DNA of 64,000 nucleotides from Paenibacillus sp. GSMTC-2017 (GCF_016019935.1 NZ_JAECMT010000001.1:496022-560021), one strand, 5' to 3'. Shown: positions 8,817 to 18,587, counted from the first letter of the stretch. Numbers and translations are program-made. The notes: generated by a model not told the origin, from the sequence alone.

Positions 8817-9629
8817 CTAGCGTTTCAAATTCACAACCTCTTGCAAAATTTCATCAGAAGTAGTTATGATTCTGGAGTTCGCTTGGAAACCGCGCTGTGC
8901 TACAATCATTTCTGTAAATTCTGCTGTCAAATCAACGTTTGACATTTCAAGCTGACCAGAAATGATCGCACCTGTTCCAGTTGCCGGATCATTTGCAAAC
9001 TGCAACTCGAATGTTCCTCCTGGGTTAGCATTAACTGTCATGCGGTACAAATTACCACCCAATTTTTCCAAACCGCTTGGGTTAATCACTTTTGCAATAC
9101 CAAGTCTAGCAACCTCTACTTGGCCGTCTGCTGTAACACCAATAATCGTACCATCTTGGCTTATGCTGAACCCAGTTACCTCTTCATCAAGAACGATTGG
9201 AGCACCGTCTTGTCCAAGGACGAACAATCCGTCACCATTAACAAGTTGTCTAGCAGCGTCGAGCGTAAAATTACCTGCGCGAGTTAACATTTGCTCAGTG
9301 CCATCTCCAGCTGATACAACAAAAAATCCGTCGCCATCGATACGCAAATCAGTTGCTTGGTTAGTTGTCATTGCACTACCAGCCGTATGTATCGTATCAA
9401 TTGCTCCGATGGATACACCAAGTCCAATTTGTTTCGCGTTTACACCACCGCGCTCTCCTTCTTCTGGAGCCGTTACACCAGAAACGGTTTGACTCAAAAT
9501 ATCTTGAAACATGACGCGACCAGCTTTAAAACCTACTGTATTCACGTTTGCAATGTTGTTACCAATTACGTCAAGCTTAGTTTGAAACCCTCTCATACCG
9601 GATACGCCGGAATACATCGATCTTAACAT
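8817..9629 (-). CDS. flgE: Flagellar hook protein FlgE (FlgG-like family)
   Basis: A 270-residue hook/rod family protein. It opens MLRSMYSGVSGMRGFQTKLD with the rod-family signature NNIANVNTVGFKAGR, has the middle FlgE/F/G domain (RIDGDGFFVV), and ends with the C-terminal coiled segment (AQRGFQANSRIITTSDEIL). The short type in this operon position is the hook protein in Bacillus (older name flgG); distal-rod FlgG paralogues look alike, so the exact part name rests on position after fliK and flgD. Confidence 0.93.
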   Translation of the reverse strand: MLRSMYSGVSGMRGFQTKLDVIGNNIANVNTVGFKAGRVMFQDILSQTVSGVTAPEEGERGGVNAKQIGLGVSIGAIDTIHTAGSAMTTNQATDLRIDGDGFFVVSAGDGTEQMLTRAGNFTLDAARQLVNGDGLFVLGQDGAPIVLDEEVTGFSISQDGTIIGVTADGQVEVARLGIAKVINPSGLEKLGGNLYRMTVNANPGGTFELQFANDPATGTGAIISGQLEMSNVDLTAEFTEMIVAQRGFQANSRIITTSDEILQEVVNLKR

Positions 9630-9690
9630 GGTTTCATTACCTCCAATGGGTTAGGTTTACGATTAAAGTTGCTTCAGTCGATCCACAACT

Positions 9691-9717
9691 TAAGGCTTCC
9701 TGTTAGGTCCAGCCTTA
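9691..9717 (-). other. Hairpin overlapping a stop codon inside the fla/che operon
   Basis: Inverted repeat TAAGGCT/AGCCTTA with a 13-base loop. The upstream arm, on the minus strand, contains the TAA stop of the gene at 9715-10101. No U-run follows. It lies in the 85-base gap before flgE and may act as an RNA processing or stability element. Confidence 0.4.
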
Positions 9718-10101
9718 CGATAAAATAATCGCACTATCAATCTTTGTAAATACGTTGCTCTGCATTTGCTTACCGTCCATTGCTGTAACTACTGTGCGAC
9801 TCGGGACGTTTACAATCATTGCGAGATCCTTCATTACTATTAAAGAATCTTTAGCACCTTTGGAAGCAGCATCGTCAACAGCCTTCATAATTTGTGATAA
9901 TGATTCTGGCTGCAACGTAATTCCTCTTTGCTCCATACGTACTTCAGCATGATGACTGAATTTCAATACTTTAGATTCAAGCAGATCTCGGAATTCGGTA
10001 GACTGCGGTATACGCCCAATTGATCCTTTTACTGACTTATCAAGTTGCAGAGGTGTCGTCTTGATTGGAAATAAATGACCGATTCTTATTCCGTCACTCA
10101 T
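9715..10101 (-). CDS. Flagellar operon protein (TIGR02530 type)
   Basis: A 128-residue soluble protein found between flgD and flgE in Gram-positive fla operons. The conserved central block is visible: FSHHAEVRMEQRGITLQPES, then SLIVMKDLAMIVNVPSRTVV and the C-terminal NVFTKIDSAIIL. No enzymatic motif or membrane segment is seen. Its job is not established; the context suggests a hook-assembly accessory. It overlaps flgD by four bases. Confidence 0.85.
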   Translation of the reverse strand: MSDGIRIGHLFPIKTTPLQLDKSVKGSIGRIPQSTEFRDLLESKVLKFSHHAEVRMEQRGITLQPESLSQIMKAVDDAASKGAKDSLIVMKDLAMIVNVPSRTVVTAMDGKQMQSNVFTKIDSAIILS

Positions 10102-10607
10102 GGTGTTACCACCTCTTCCTTCGCCCCATCTCCATCTGTTGGTGTTTTTTCAGGTTTTTCTGGAACAATAGGCTCTGTCTCTGAAATGGAAACAACATAA
10201 TCAAGTGCAATTTCTTTTTCGCCTACTTTGGCAAATAGTAGACCATCTTTGGAAACGATAGAGTCAGCTATGCCTTTATGAGCGGTTACTGCGCCTTTGT
10301 CATCATACTCATTCCACTGAATCCACTTTCCGATCAAACTAGAAGCAGATCCAATGCTTTGACGCATGAGCGACAACTCCGTTGACATATTCATCAACTG
10401 CTCAACAGATGTAAATTGTGCCATTTGTGCAATAAAATCTTTATCTTGCATCGGCTGCATCGGATCTTGATTTCGCAATTGTGTTACTAATATCGATAAA
10501 AATTGATCTTTGCCAAGTGCGTCAGATGGTTGCCTGCTCGCTGCTGCCAGTACATTTTTTTTATCGTAATGAGGCCATACCGTTTTTGTCGATACACTTT
10601 CTGCCAT
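10098..10607 (-). CDS. flgD: Hook assembly scaffold FlgD
   Basis: FlgD caps the growing hook and is required for hook polymerisation. The 169-residue product has the conserved N-terminal FlgD block (LGKDQFLSILVTQLRNQDPM followed by DFIAQMAQFTSVEQL). It lacks the long C-terminal Ig-like domains of proteobacterial FlgD, which is normal for Bacilli. It lies 42 bases after fliK and overlaps the following gene by four bases. Confidence 0.94.
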   Translation of the reverse strand: MAESVSTKTVWPHYDKKNVLAAASRQPSDALGKDQFLSILVTQLRNQDPMQPMQDKDFIAQMAQFTSVEQLMNMSTELSLMRQSIGSASSLIGKWIQWNEYDDKGAVTAHKGIADSIVSKDGLLFAKVGEKEIALDYVVSISETEPIVPEKPEKTPTDGDGAKEEVVTP

Positions 10608-10649
10608 TGCTGTTCACCCCCGATCAGTTATGATACGTCATCGTTTCAA

Positions 10650-12026
10650 TTAGGCTGTTTCATTAATTGACCTGCCATAACCAAGACCATGAATTGCAGC
10701 TTGCTCGACCATTTCACTCTCAAAAGCAGTGTCTCTCACATTTTTGTCATCTCTAAAGCCTTGACCATTGTTAGATGACTGTTGACCTTGATTCCCTTGA
10801 CCGGGATGTTGGTTTGTAAGCTGCGAAGCTGAAGTACTTTGGGTTACTTCAAGTTTTTCAACCGTAAGTCCCTGTGCTTGCAACGCTGCTCGTAGTTGAG
10901 CCATCTGATTGTCTAACAAGTCTTTAGCCATTGCTGTGTCCGCCTGGAATACAGCTGTAAGCAACCCGTTCTGCATTGAAATTTTTACATCTACTTGACC
11001 CAAATGCTCAGGGAACAATATCAACTTTGCTTCTGACATTCCATTCAGCGTACGTACATCAAACTTCTGAACGATTAAGCCATTCATCGTTTCGGCAAAA
11101 TTTTCAGCTACAACAAACTCCGTTGCTACTGTTGTTTTTGCTAAAAGCGGAGCAAATTCCCGTGTTTGATCTGGTACGATAAACGAAACTGGTGAAGCGA
11201 TAACATTCTCAGCAGCAGTTAGAACAGTTGTCCCTTGCTCTGTAGCAGGTTGATTTGATGCCGCTGTATTCGTAACATTAAATAGTGATGGATGTATGGC
11301 CTGTTGTGACAGGCGCTGTAGATGTACTCCCGCATCTTTTGTCGTTGACGCTTGCACATTCAGCCATGCTGGTGCTCCTTCTAATGCTTTATCAGACTTT
11401 TTCCCTTGACCAACAACTTCCTCTGCTAATCCAGCAGCAAATGCCTGAAGTTCATTTGCGATTATTGATAACGGCTCCTGACCTTTTATTTGACTCAAAG
11501 GGCCTTGCTGAAGAAGCACCTGAAGCTGAAGTAATGAGTTTTGAAGTGCTGACTTAACCTCAATTGTTGCAAGTTCAACATGTTCTGCGTTGGAACTTCC
11601 TTCAATAAGGTTAGTAGCTTTAAATTCCTGCTCTGGCAATGGGATACCTAACAAGGATAGTAAAGCATTCAGTTGCTCCAACATTGCTTCAAGTTCTTCA
11701 AGTGACGGTTCATGACTAGATTGTTCTTCACCTTCTGTTACTTCCAAACTATCCACAAGTCCATCAATCATCGCCATAACATCTTCAGTTAATAGCTGTG
11801 TTTCACCATTAGTTGCAGTTGTTATCGCACCTAACTGATTAATTACAGCGACAAGAGGGGAAGATTCGTTTACCGCTTGACCGTTATCAGAGTTACTGAC
11901 GATTTGTTGAACTAGTACTTGCTGAAAGTCGTCAGAAGCTTCAGCACCTTGTTTAGAACCAGAAACCGAAGTACTCGCTGTTGATTGCTGTGGTGTTGAG
12001 ACTGTTGTTGGGATCATCATCTCCAT
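10650..12026 (-). CDS. fliK: Flagellar hook-length control protein FliK
   Basis: FliK measures hook length and triggers the FlhB substrate switch. The 458-residue product is low-complexity and rich in Gln/Ser/Leu for the first two thirds, as usual for the secreted ruler part. A conserved Flg_hook C-terminal domain lies at about residues 325-410 (AKLILFPEHLGQVDVKISMQ, then LRAALQAQGLTVEKLEV). The Gln/Asn-rich tail is poorly conserved. A second protein with a related C-terminal domain is at 33111-35030. Confidence 0.92.
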   Translation of the reverse strand: MEMMIPTTVSTPQQSTASTSVSGSKQGAEASDDFQQVLVQQIVSNSDNGQAVNESSPLVAVINQLGAITTATNGETQLLTEDVMAMIDGLVDSLEVTEGEEQSSHEPSLEELEAMLEQLNALLSLLGIPLPEQEFKATNLIEGSSNAEHVELATIEVKSALQNSLLQLQVLLQQGPLSQIKGQEPLSIIANELQAFAAGLAEEVVGQGKKSDKALEGAPAWLNVQASTTKDAGVHLQRLSQQAIHPSLFNVTNTAASNQPATEQGTTVLTAAENVIASPVSFIVPDQTREFAPLLAKTTVATEFVVAENFAETMNGLIVQKFDVRTLNGMSEAKLILFPEHLGQVDVKISMQNGLLTAVFQADTAMAKDLLDNQMAQLRAALQAQGLTVEKLEVTQSTSASQLTNQHPGQGNQGQQSSNNGQGFRDDKNVRDTAFESEMVEQAAIHGLGYGRSINETA

Positions 12027-12071
12027 TGTTTTTCACCTCCTTTCTCATTCCTGACTATAATTTAAGCTAGT

Positions 12072-12983
12072 TTAAGATCCTGACATTAATTTGGTCATTA
12101 TACTAGCTGCAGCAGCCTCATCAATGTTGGACATTTCCGTCAAAATGGAAGACCTTGTTGCATCGTTAACTGAATTAAGAATACGCAACACTTTGCTAGG
12201 GCTAATTTCCATCATCTTGATAAGCATCTCTCCAGCACTTTTTGCATCCATTGCTGAGAATGTAGCGCTAAGCTGATCAGGGTCTAACGTAGAAGAAACT
12301 GGTTTGTCGGTATTGTCCTCTTCTTTGTCTAATCTCGCCTGAAGCGCCGCGATTTGCATATCTTTGACGCCTTCACTATCTTTCATCTTCATCGTAGCGT
12401 CTGCAGCAATCTTAGGATCCATCTTTTCCATAATACGAACGCGATCATCAGGACGCATTGCTGAGAAAAGTAGCACTACCTCATCAAGTTCCATGTTCTG
12501 CACAATTGGTGCTGCCTTACTTGGAGCCATTTTAGAAAACATGCTTGCAAGTTCTGTAATTTTCGCACTATATTGCTCTCCATCTAGTTGCTTATCCTCA
12601 TTTAGTTTTTTTAGGGAAGTATTCTCTTCTTGCAATCCCTTAACCGTTTGAGTTTGAGAGTCTGTTGTTGACTTTGCTGTTTCAAGTTCTGACTTAGCTG
12701 CTGCAAGCTCTGTTTCAAGCTCTTTTATCTTCTCCGTCATCTTAATTGAACGAATTTGATTATCATCCATAGAATTACCTGCAACTTTTGGCTCCGGCAA
12801 AACGTTCTTTAATACAGGTACGGATTGGCCGACTTGCAGCGCTTTATTTCGGAAATCGACATCAAACAGCGATAATAGAACGAAAAGCAGTACAACGACG
12901 AATATAATAGGCACCATCATGAACATAAATCGCTCAAAACCGCTATACCCTTGTTTTTCAAAACCTGTATCTGCCAATTCCAT
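12072..12983 (-). CDS. ylxF: YlxF/MotE-like flagellar operon protein
   Basis: A 303-residue protein with one membrane helix near the N-terminus (residues ~20-43, FMFMMVPIIFVVVLLFVLLS), a coiled coil at about 85-140, and two MgtE-N-like helical modules (ITELASMFSKMAPSKAAPIV and LSATFSAMDAKSAGEMLIKM). The family sits next to fliJ/fliK in Gram-positive fla operons; relatives are called MotE and are thought to chaperone stator or basal-body parts. Function here is inferred from position. It is longer than the B. subtilis version. Confidence 0.85.
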   Translation of the reverse strand: MELADTGFEKQGYSGFERFMFMMVPIIFVVVLLFVLLSLFDVDFRNKALQVGQSVPVLKNVLPEPKVAGNSMDDNQIRSIKMTEKIKELETELAAAKSELETAKSTTDSQTQTVKGLQEENTSLKKLNEDKQLDGEQYSAKITELASMFSKMAPSKAAPIVQNMELDEVVLLFSAMRPDDRVRIMEKMDPKIAADATMKMKDSEGVKDMQIAALQARLDKEEDNTDKPVSSTLDPDQLSATFSAMDAKSAGEMLIKMMEISPSKVLRILNSVNDATRSSILTEMSNIDEAAAASIMTKLMSGS

Positions 12984-13011
12984 TCACTCCTCTAGCGGGC
13001 ATTACACATCA

Positions 13012-13458
13012 TTAAGGTGTTGGCATCATAAAACGTACAGTTGCCATTTCGTCGAGTTCATTCTGTTCCTTTAGTTGGAGAGCTTGACGGAAACGATCGA
13101 ACGCATGGTCTTTCGATTTGAGCCATACTTTCTCGTCTTTCATCTTGTCTGCAAGCTTTGAACGATTCTGATCGACTACTTTTTCAGCCTTCATAACATC
13201 CTTCATTTTGCTTGCGATGCAAGTTTGAAGATAATCTAGATATTGTCCGATTACCTGGAGTTCAGATAACGGCACTGCTTGTATAGAGGCATCTTGAAGC
13301 TTTTGCTCCCAAATATGTTTCGTATCATGTAGTTGCTGGAGCAATTGCTCTTCCGTTGACAACAAACTTAGTGCAGTAGATAGCAGCCATTCAGCTTGTG
13401 TCTTTTCACTCGTCTTCAAATCAACAACTTTTTGAAAGGAATAATGGAAGGACGCCAT
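13012..13458 (-). CDS. fliJ: Flagellar export chaperone FliJ
   Basis: A 148-residue, almost entirely alpha-helical, charged protein. FliJ is the central coiled-coil stalk of the FliHIJ export ATPase, resembling the gamma subunit of F1. The opening FHYSFQKVVDLKTSEKTQAE is typical. It starts 8 bases after fliI. Low sequence complexity means the call rests partly on position, but length and helical pattern fit. Confidence 0.92.
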   Translation of the reverse strand: MASFHYSFQKVVDLKTSEKTQAEWLLSTALSLLSTEEQLLQQLHDTKHIWEQKLQDASIQAVPLSELQVIGQYLDYLQTCIASKMKDVMKAEKVVDQNRSKLADKMKDEKVWLKSKDHAFDRFRQALQLKEQNELDEMATVRFMMPTP

Positions 13459-13466
13459 TTATGAAC

Positions 13467-14792
13467 TCAACTCCTAGAAAATTCATTAATTAATCGTTCC
13501 TGTGTTTCATTTAAGCTCACTTTTTCAGTTGTTTTCTGCTTTGCAAATGAAAGAATGCTATCGATATTTTGGATTGCAAGATCAATTTCTTTGTTTGAAC
13601 CTTGCTGATACGCCCCAATATTGATAAGGTCTTCCGAATCTTTATATATAGCAAGCAGTCGTTTTAACTCATTTGCAGCATCTTGTTGCTCTTCGGTTAC
13701 GATTTCTTTCATTACACGACTAACTGACTGCAAAACATCAATAGCTGGAAAATGACCTTTGTGTGCTAAATGTCTACTAAGTACGATGTGCCCGTCCAAT
13801 ATACCGCGAACAGCATCAGCAATCGGTTCATTCATGTCATCGCCATCTACTAAAACAGTGTAAAAAGCAGTAATTGAGCCTACTATCCCTGTACCTGCTC
13901 GCTCAAGTAATTTCGGCAAAGCCGCAAATACAGAAGGGGTATATCCTCTTGTTGCAGGCGGTTCACCAATTGCAAGACCAACTTCGCGAAGCGCCATTGC
14001 ATATCGCGTGACAGAATCCATCATCAACATGACGTTTAAACCGCGGTCACGGAAATATTCAGCGATTGTTGTAGCGATCAATGCGCCTTTCATCCGAATG
14101 AGTGCAGGCTGATCTGATGTAGCAACGATAACGACAGAACGGGCTAGTCCTTCTGGTCCTAAGTCTTTTTCTATAAACTCAAGCACCTCTCTGCCACGTT
14201 CGCCGATTAAAGCAATAACATTTACGTCAGCAGATGTATTTCTTGCTATCATCCCTAGCAAAGTACTTTTTCCTACACCTGATCCAGCGAAAATACCGAC
14301 CCGTTGTCCTTGTCCTACTGTTAGCAGTCCGTCGATGGCTCGAACACCTATGCTTAAAGGATCAACGACTCTCGGACGACTAAGTGGATTGCTAGGTTCG
14401 TTATGGGTAGAATAGTGCTGCATCCGACTAGGAAGGAACGATCCATCGAGCGGATTTCCTAAACCGTCGAGAACTTTACCGAGCAATTCTGAACCTACTT
14501 GAATCGTTAATGGTTTTCCTGTACCGACGACATCACACCCAGGACTTATTGAATGCAAATCACCAAGCGGCATCAGAATTACTTTATTGTTTCGGAAGCC
14601 TACAACTTCAGCCTTAAGGGGCTTAGCTCCCTTCGACGGATAGATGTAACAGAGATCACCGATACTTGCATCAGGACCTTCGGATTCAACTGTTAAACCA
14701 ATTACTTGTGTTACTTTCCCATTAACACGTATTGGATCTATCGGCCTGAGATGGTCCAAATATTTGTTAACATCCGGATTACTCGCGGTCAT
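13467..14792 (-). CDS. fliI: Flagellum-specific ATPase FliI
   Basis: FliI is the cytoplasmic export ATPase of the type III flagellar apparatus, an F1-beta relative. The 441-residue product has the P-loop GSGVGKST at about 170-177, Walker B with VMLMMDSVTRYAMALREVGL, and the export-specific segment EPPATRGYTPSVFAALPKLL. It overlaps fliH by 14 bases. Confidence 0.98.
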   Translation of the reverse strand: MTASNPDVNKYLDHLRPIDPIRVNGKVTQVIGLTVESEGPDASIGDLCYIYPSKGAKPLKAEVVGFRNNKVILMPLGDLHSISPGCDVVGTGKPLTIQVGSELLGKVLDGLGNPLDGSFLPSRMQHYSTHNEPSNPLSRPRVVDPLSIGVRAIDGLLTVGQGQRVGIFAGSGVGKSTLLGMIARNTSADVNVIALIGERGREVLEFIEKDLGPEGLARSVVIVATSDQPALIRMKGALIATTIAEYFRDRGLNVMLMMDSVTRYAMALREVGLAIGEPPATRGYTPSVFAALPKLLERAGTGIVGSITAFYTVLVDGDDMNEPIADAVRGILDGHIVLSRHLAHKGHFPAIDVLQSVSRVMKEIVTEEQQDAANELKRLLAIYKDSEDLINIGAYQQGSNKEIDLAIQNIDSILSFAKQKTTEKVSLNETQERLINEFSRS

Positions 14793-15630
14793 TTGAATAG
14801 CCTCTTTCTTCGCTGCTCTGATGTGCGAGCTGTAACAGTTCTCGTTTTATTTCGGATAGCTGAGTATCAATACGAGCATCGATGCTACCAAATACTGATC
14901 GTATGACACATCCATTGTCCTTTACAGATGAGTCAGGCAATATTTGCAACTCCGCTTGTGAATCAATAGTCGTATGTAGCTCTTCTCTAGCAGCTTGCAC
15001 GAATGCTAGTTGTGTAGGTGAAACACACAATGTGATTACACCTTGCTCTCTTCTTCTAGATAACGATTTTCTAATTAACTCAATTGCCATTTCTGGTGCT
15101 GTAGTTAATTGTTGTCCAATTATTTTTTCTGCTATTGCGCAACTCAATTCGACCAAAAACGGTTCCGCTTCATGGATGATTTGTTCACGCATTGCATAGG
15201 CTTGTTTAAGTACATCAGATGCTTCTGTCAGCTTGGAATCCCATTCTTCCTGAAGTTTAGCTACAGATTGGGCCGAGCCTTCAGCATATCCAAGCTCAAA
15301 ACCAGATTGTCTGGCGAGTTCTGCAGCTGTTTCATCCTCAGCACGTTTTTGCAACCACCAAACATCAATTTGTTGACCAGTTTCGGTTAACATCCGTTCG
15401 CATTCTTGTGTAGATTCAAGCAATTGATTTGCAGCAAAGGCTTGTGCATCTTCCAAAATTTGATCACGGAGTGAAATCGTCTCTTCATCTGGACCGACAA
15501 TTTCTTCTTCAACTTGATAGTCTGCTTCGCCACTGATTTTTACCAAATAGGGATTTGACCATTGCAATTTTTTAAATTGATCAACTGGCACAACGCTGGA
15601 TGATTTTATCAAATTAGACAATGATATCAT
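14779..15630 (-). CDS. fliH: Flagellar export regulator FliH
   Basis: FliH is the peripheral stator that holds the FliI ATPase at the gate. The product is helical and rich in Glu/Gln with the FliH/YscL-type C-terminal domain (VELSCAIAEKIIGQQLTTAP, ending DARIDTQLSEIKRELLQLAH). An upstream in-frame start at 15660 lies deeper in fliG without an SD. I chose the ATG at 15630 (MISLSNLIKSSS), next to GGAGGGG; a TTG at 15621 with better spacing is an alternative. Either way the gene overlaps fliG. Confidence 0.93.
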   Translation of the reverse strand: MISLSNLIKSSSVVPVDQFKKLQWSNPYLVKISGEADYQVEEEIVGPDEETISLRDQILEDAQAFAANQLLESTQECERMLTETGQQIDVWWLQKRAEDETAAELARQSGFELGYAEGSAQSVAKLQEEWDSKLTEASDVLKQAYAMREQIIHEAEPFLVELSCAIAEKIIGQQLTTAPEMAIELIRKSLSRRREQGVITLCVSPTQLAFVQAAREELHTTIDSQAELQILPDSSVKDNGCVIRSVFGSIDARIDTQLSEIKRELLQLAHQSSEERGYSNDRE

Positions 15631-16627
15631 CCCCTCCGCCGCGTGCGATAATAATTTCACCCGACTCTTCTAACCTACGGATAGTAGCAACGATTCTTGT
15701 TTGTGCTTCTTCCACGTCACGCAACCTGACAGGACCCATAAATTCCATTTCCTCTTTGAACGTTTCCGCCATCCGTTTGGACATGTTGCGGAAAATAGCT
15801 TCACGAACTTCTTCGCTGGCAACTTTGAGTGCAAGCTGTAAATCTGCGTTTTCGATATCGCGAATAATGCGCTGAATGGAACGATTGTCGATATTGACAA
15901 TATCTTCGAATACGAACATCCGTTTTTTAATTTCTTCAGCGAGTTCAGGATCTTGAATTTCTAGTGCATCTAAGATAGTACGTTCTGTTCCGCGGTCAAC
16001 ACCATTCAAAATTTGGACAATGGCATCTATACCACCAGCATTCGTGTAGTCCTGTGTAACAGTAGATGACAACTTTTGTTCGAGCACTCTTTCCACTTGT
16101 GAAATAACTTCTGGCGATGTGCTGTCCATAAGTGCAATTCTTCGTGCTACATCTGCTTGTTTGTCCTGCGGTAGTGAAGACAAAATTTGAGATGATTGTT
16201 CTGATTGCAAATAAGATAAGACTAGTGCAATCGTTTGAGAATTTTCATTTTGAATAAAGTTTAAAATTTGTGTTGGTTCTGCTTTTCTGGCGAAATCAAA
16301 TGGTCGAACTTGTAATGTTGCCGTCAACCGATTAATAACATCCAGTGCTTTCGTTTCACCAAGCGCTTTTTCAAGAATTTCTTTCGCATAGGAGATACCC
16401 CCTTGAGAAATATATTCTTGGGCCATACATATTTGATGAAATTCACTTAAAATAACTTCTCTGTCTTGGCTATCAACTTTTCGAACATTGGCAATTTCGA
16501 GTGTTAGTTGCTCTATCTCTTCATCACGCAAATGTTTGAATATTTGAGCTGAAACTTCAGGACCTAACGTTATTAATAATATTGCTGCCTTTTGGCGTCC
16601 CGATAAACCTTGCATCGCTTTTGACAA
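15614..16627 (-). CDS. fliG: Flagellar motor switch protein FliG
   Basis: FliG is the torque-receiving switch protein attached to the MS ring. At 337 residues it matches the family. Three armadillo-like regions are visible: the N-terminal FliF-binding part (QKAAILLITLGPEVSAQIFK), the middle part with AIVQILNGVDRGTERTILDA, and the C-terminal torque helix (VFEDIVNIDNRSIQRIIRDI) with the charged residues that face the stator. It starts 11 bases after fliF. Confidence 0.98.
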   Translation of the reverse strand: MSKAMQGLSGRQKAAILLITLGPEVSAQIFKHLRDEEIEQLTLEIANVRKVDSQDREVILSEFHQICMAQEYISQGGISYAKEILEKALGETKALDVINRLTATLQVRPFDFARKAEPTQILNFIQNENSQTIALVLSYLQSEQSSQILSSLPQDKQADVARRIALMDSTSPEVISQVERVLEQKLSSTVTQDYTNAGGIDAIVQILNGVDRGTERTILDALEIQDPELAEEIKKRMFVFEDIVNIDNRSIQRIIRDIENADLQLALKVASEEVREAIFRNMSKRMAETFKEEMEFMGPVRLRDVEEAQTRIVATIRRLEESGEIIIARGGGDDIIV

Positions 16628-16638
16628 CTAGAACACCT

Positions 16639-18213
16639 CTATTCGTCCACTAGCCAAGTGCGAAGAAGATTGACGAATTCGTCAGGCTTGCGTTTGGCAA
16701 GTGTTTCAAGATTTTTACGGGCTTGACTGTCGTTGTTAATACTTTCCAAATCAAGCGTTGGATACTCTACTTTAGATGGAGCAGCTAGTTCAATACTTTC
16801 TATCTCTTTTTGCTTGCGCTTACGAGCTAGCATAAAGATTAATCCGCCGATCAAAGCAAGTGCAGCAACACCGATTCCAATTACCCAAGGTAAAGATATC
16901 CCTGTTGCCGAATTGGTTGATGCATTTTCAACGAACGTACCAGCAATTAACGATACTTTCTTATTAATGACTGCGTCATCACTAACATCTTGTCCTGAAT
17001 CAGCGAGCTGAGCTCGTACTAAAGTTGTTAAATAATTCATAACTTGAGTTCTGCTCTGTTCATCATTCAATTTTTCGGCTTCGATGCCGATACTAATAGA
17101 AAGATCTTTTAGGACAAAAGGCCCTGATTGAATGCTGTTGTTAATGCGATTAAAGTCATAGTTTTTCAGTTGCGAACTAGTTTCGGAAGTACTGTTCCCT
17201 TGTGCATTAGCCTCATAACCTGGAATATCCGTTTCACCAGTACCTGGAACACCACCAGCTTGACCAGATGATCCTGTTGACGATGAGTTGTTTGACTCTT
17301 CGCTTACGATGATCCCGTTGTTGTTGTTGTTTTCTAGCGGAAGCACTAGATTTTCTTCAGTAAGCTTTTTATCGAAATTCATGCTACTAGATATACTTAC
17401 TACAAGATTTTCCGAGCCTACGATTGGTCCTAGAAATCCTTGAATGTTTTTCTTAAGTTCCGTTTCATACTTACGTTGAATTTGGAATTGCATTTCAACT
17501 GCATCTGCATTTCCTGATGCTACACCACCAGCTTCAGATGAGACAAGCTCGCCATGTTGTGTGCTTGAAATCGTAATGTCTTTGACTGCTAGATCAGCAA
17601 CTGTCGCTTGAACTAGATTGTAGTATCCATCAACATCTTTTTGTGAGGGACGGAATCCCGGTTTAAACTTCATAACAATTGCAGCAGAAGCTTGTTTGGC
17701 TTCCTCAGTCGTTAAAAATACACTTTCTTCTGGCGAACTTATAAGAACTTTAGAACTTTCTACTCCTTGAAGACCGTTCAATAGTTTCTGAACTTCTCCG
17801 TTTAATGCATTTTGATAGATGACATTAAACTCATTTTCGGTATGGCCTAATTGGGAAGAATTAGCACTGAATACTTCAAATCCGATTGAACCATTTTGAA
17901 CAAGTCCTTGTGAGCCAACATCTACTTTCACTCGTGCAGCTTCTGTACTTGGCACCATAATGCTTGTACCATTAGCACTTAGCTCATAAGGAATGTTATT
18001 GCCGTCCAAATAGGTCATAACGGCAGCTGCATCAGTTGCGTCTAGATTTTGAAATGCCAGTTCATATTCTGTTCTTGTGAACACAATTGTTAACAATATA
18101 ATTGTCAACAATATCCCGCTAATAGATGCCCCCAACCATATTTTTTGTTTTCTGCCCATCTGACTCCAAAAATTGCCGAGTCGCTCGCGATACTGGGCCA
18201 ATCTCTCGTTCAC
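16639..18213 (-). CDS. fliF: Flagellar MS-ring protein FliF
   Basis: FliF forms the MS ring in the membrane. The 524-residue product has membrane helices at about residues 25-45 and 435-460, flanking ring-building domains (e.g. VKVDVGSQGLVQNGSIGFEV and SSKVLISSPEESVFLT). A Ser/Asn/Gly-rich insertion at about 295-350 matches the variable loop of the family. The C-terminal FliG-binding tail ends KRKPDEFVNLLRTWLVDE. Confidence 0.98.
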   Translation of the reverse strand: MNERLAQYRERLGNFWSQMGRKQKIWLGASISGILLTIILLTIVFTRTEYELAFQNLDATDAAAVMTYLDGNNIPYELSANGTSIMVPSTEAARVKVDVGSQGLVQNGSIGFEVFSANSSQLGHTENEFNVIYQNALNGEVQKLLNGLQGVESSKVLISSPEESVFLTTEEAKQASAAIVMKFKPGFRPSQKDVDGYYNLVQATVADLAVKDITISSTQHGELVSSEAGGVASGNADAVEMQFQIQRKYETELKKNIQGFLGPIVGSENLVVSISSSMNFDKKLTEENLVLPLENNNNNGIIVSEESNNSSSTGSSGQAGGVPGTGETDIPGYEANAQGNSTSETSSQLKNYDFNRINNSIQSGPFVLKDLSISIGIEAEKLNDEQSRTQVMNYLTTLVRAQLADSGQDVSDDAVINKKVSLIAGTFVENASTNSATGISLPWVIGIGVAALALIGGLIFMLARKRKQKEIESIELAAPSKVEYPTLDLESINNDSQARKNLETLAKRKPDEFVNLLRTWLVDE

Positions 18214-18255
18214 ATTGTCACCTCACCCAAATTCTATGCTAGGAAGAAAGTATGT

Positions 18256-18561
18256 TTAAATTTGCATCCGCATTATTTCTTGGTACGCTTCTACGACCTT
18301 ATTGCGGACTTGTGAGGTAAGTTGCAAACTAAGATGAGCTTGCTCAGATGCTAGAAGAACTTGTGTAACATCAACTTTGCCAACCAAATATTGATCATTC
18401 ATCTTATGCACATGTTTTTCTTGTGCATCTACATTATCAAGTGCTGTTTGCAGGAACTGACTAAAATTTTGAGTCAATTCTGCCGGAGTTGATTGCTCAA
18501 TCGGCTTAGTCGTGATCAGTTTTGTGGGAGCCATCTGGCCCATAGATATCGATTGAATCAT
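18256..18561 (-). CDS. fliE: Flagellar hook-basal body protein FliE
   Basis: A 101-residue protein that links the MS ring to the rod. The conserved core is visible: FSQFLQTALDNVDAQEKHV followed by VDVTQVLLASEQAHLSLQLT and the C-terminal VEAYQEIMRMQI. It sits between flgC and fliF in conserved order with an SD of the GGAGG kind. Confidence 0.96.
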   Translation of the reverse strand: MIQSISMGQMAPTKLITTKPIEQSTPAELTQNFSQFLQTALDNVDAQEKHVHKMNDQYLVGKVDVTQVLLASEQAHLSLQLTSQVRNKVVEAYQEIMRMQI

Positions 18562-18587
18562 CAGCTTTCCTCCGCAATCAATTTTTA

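Noticed and set aside
8962..9492. Plus-strand 176-codon frame
   Set aside because: Entirely antisense to flgE; Pro/Ser-rich shadow without SD or domain.
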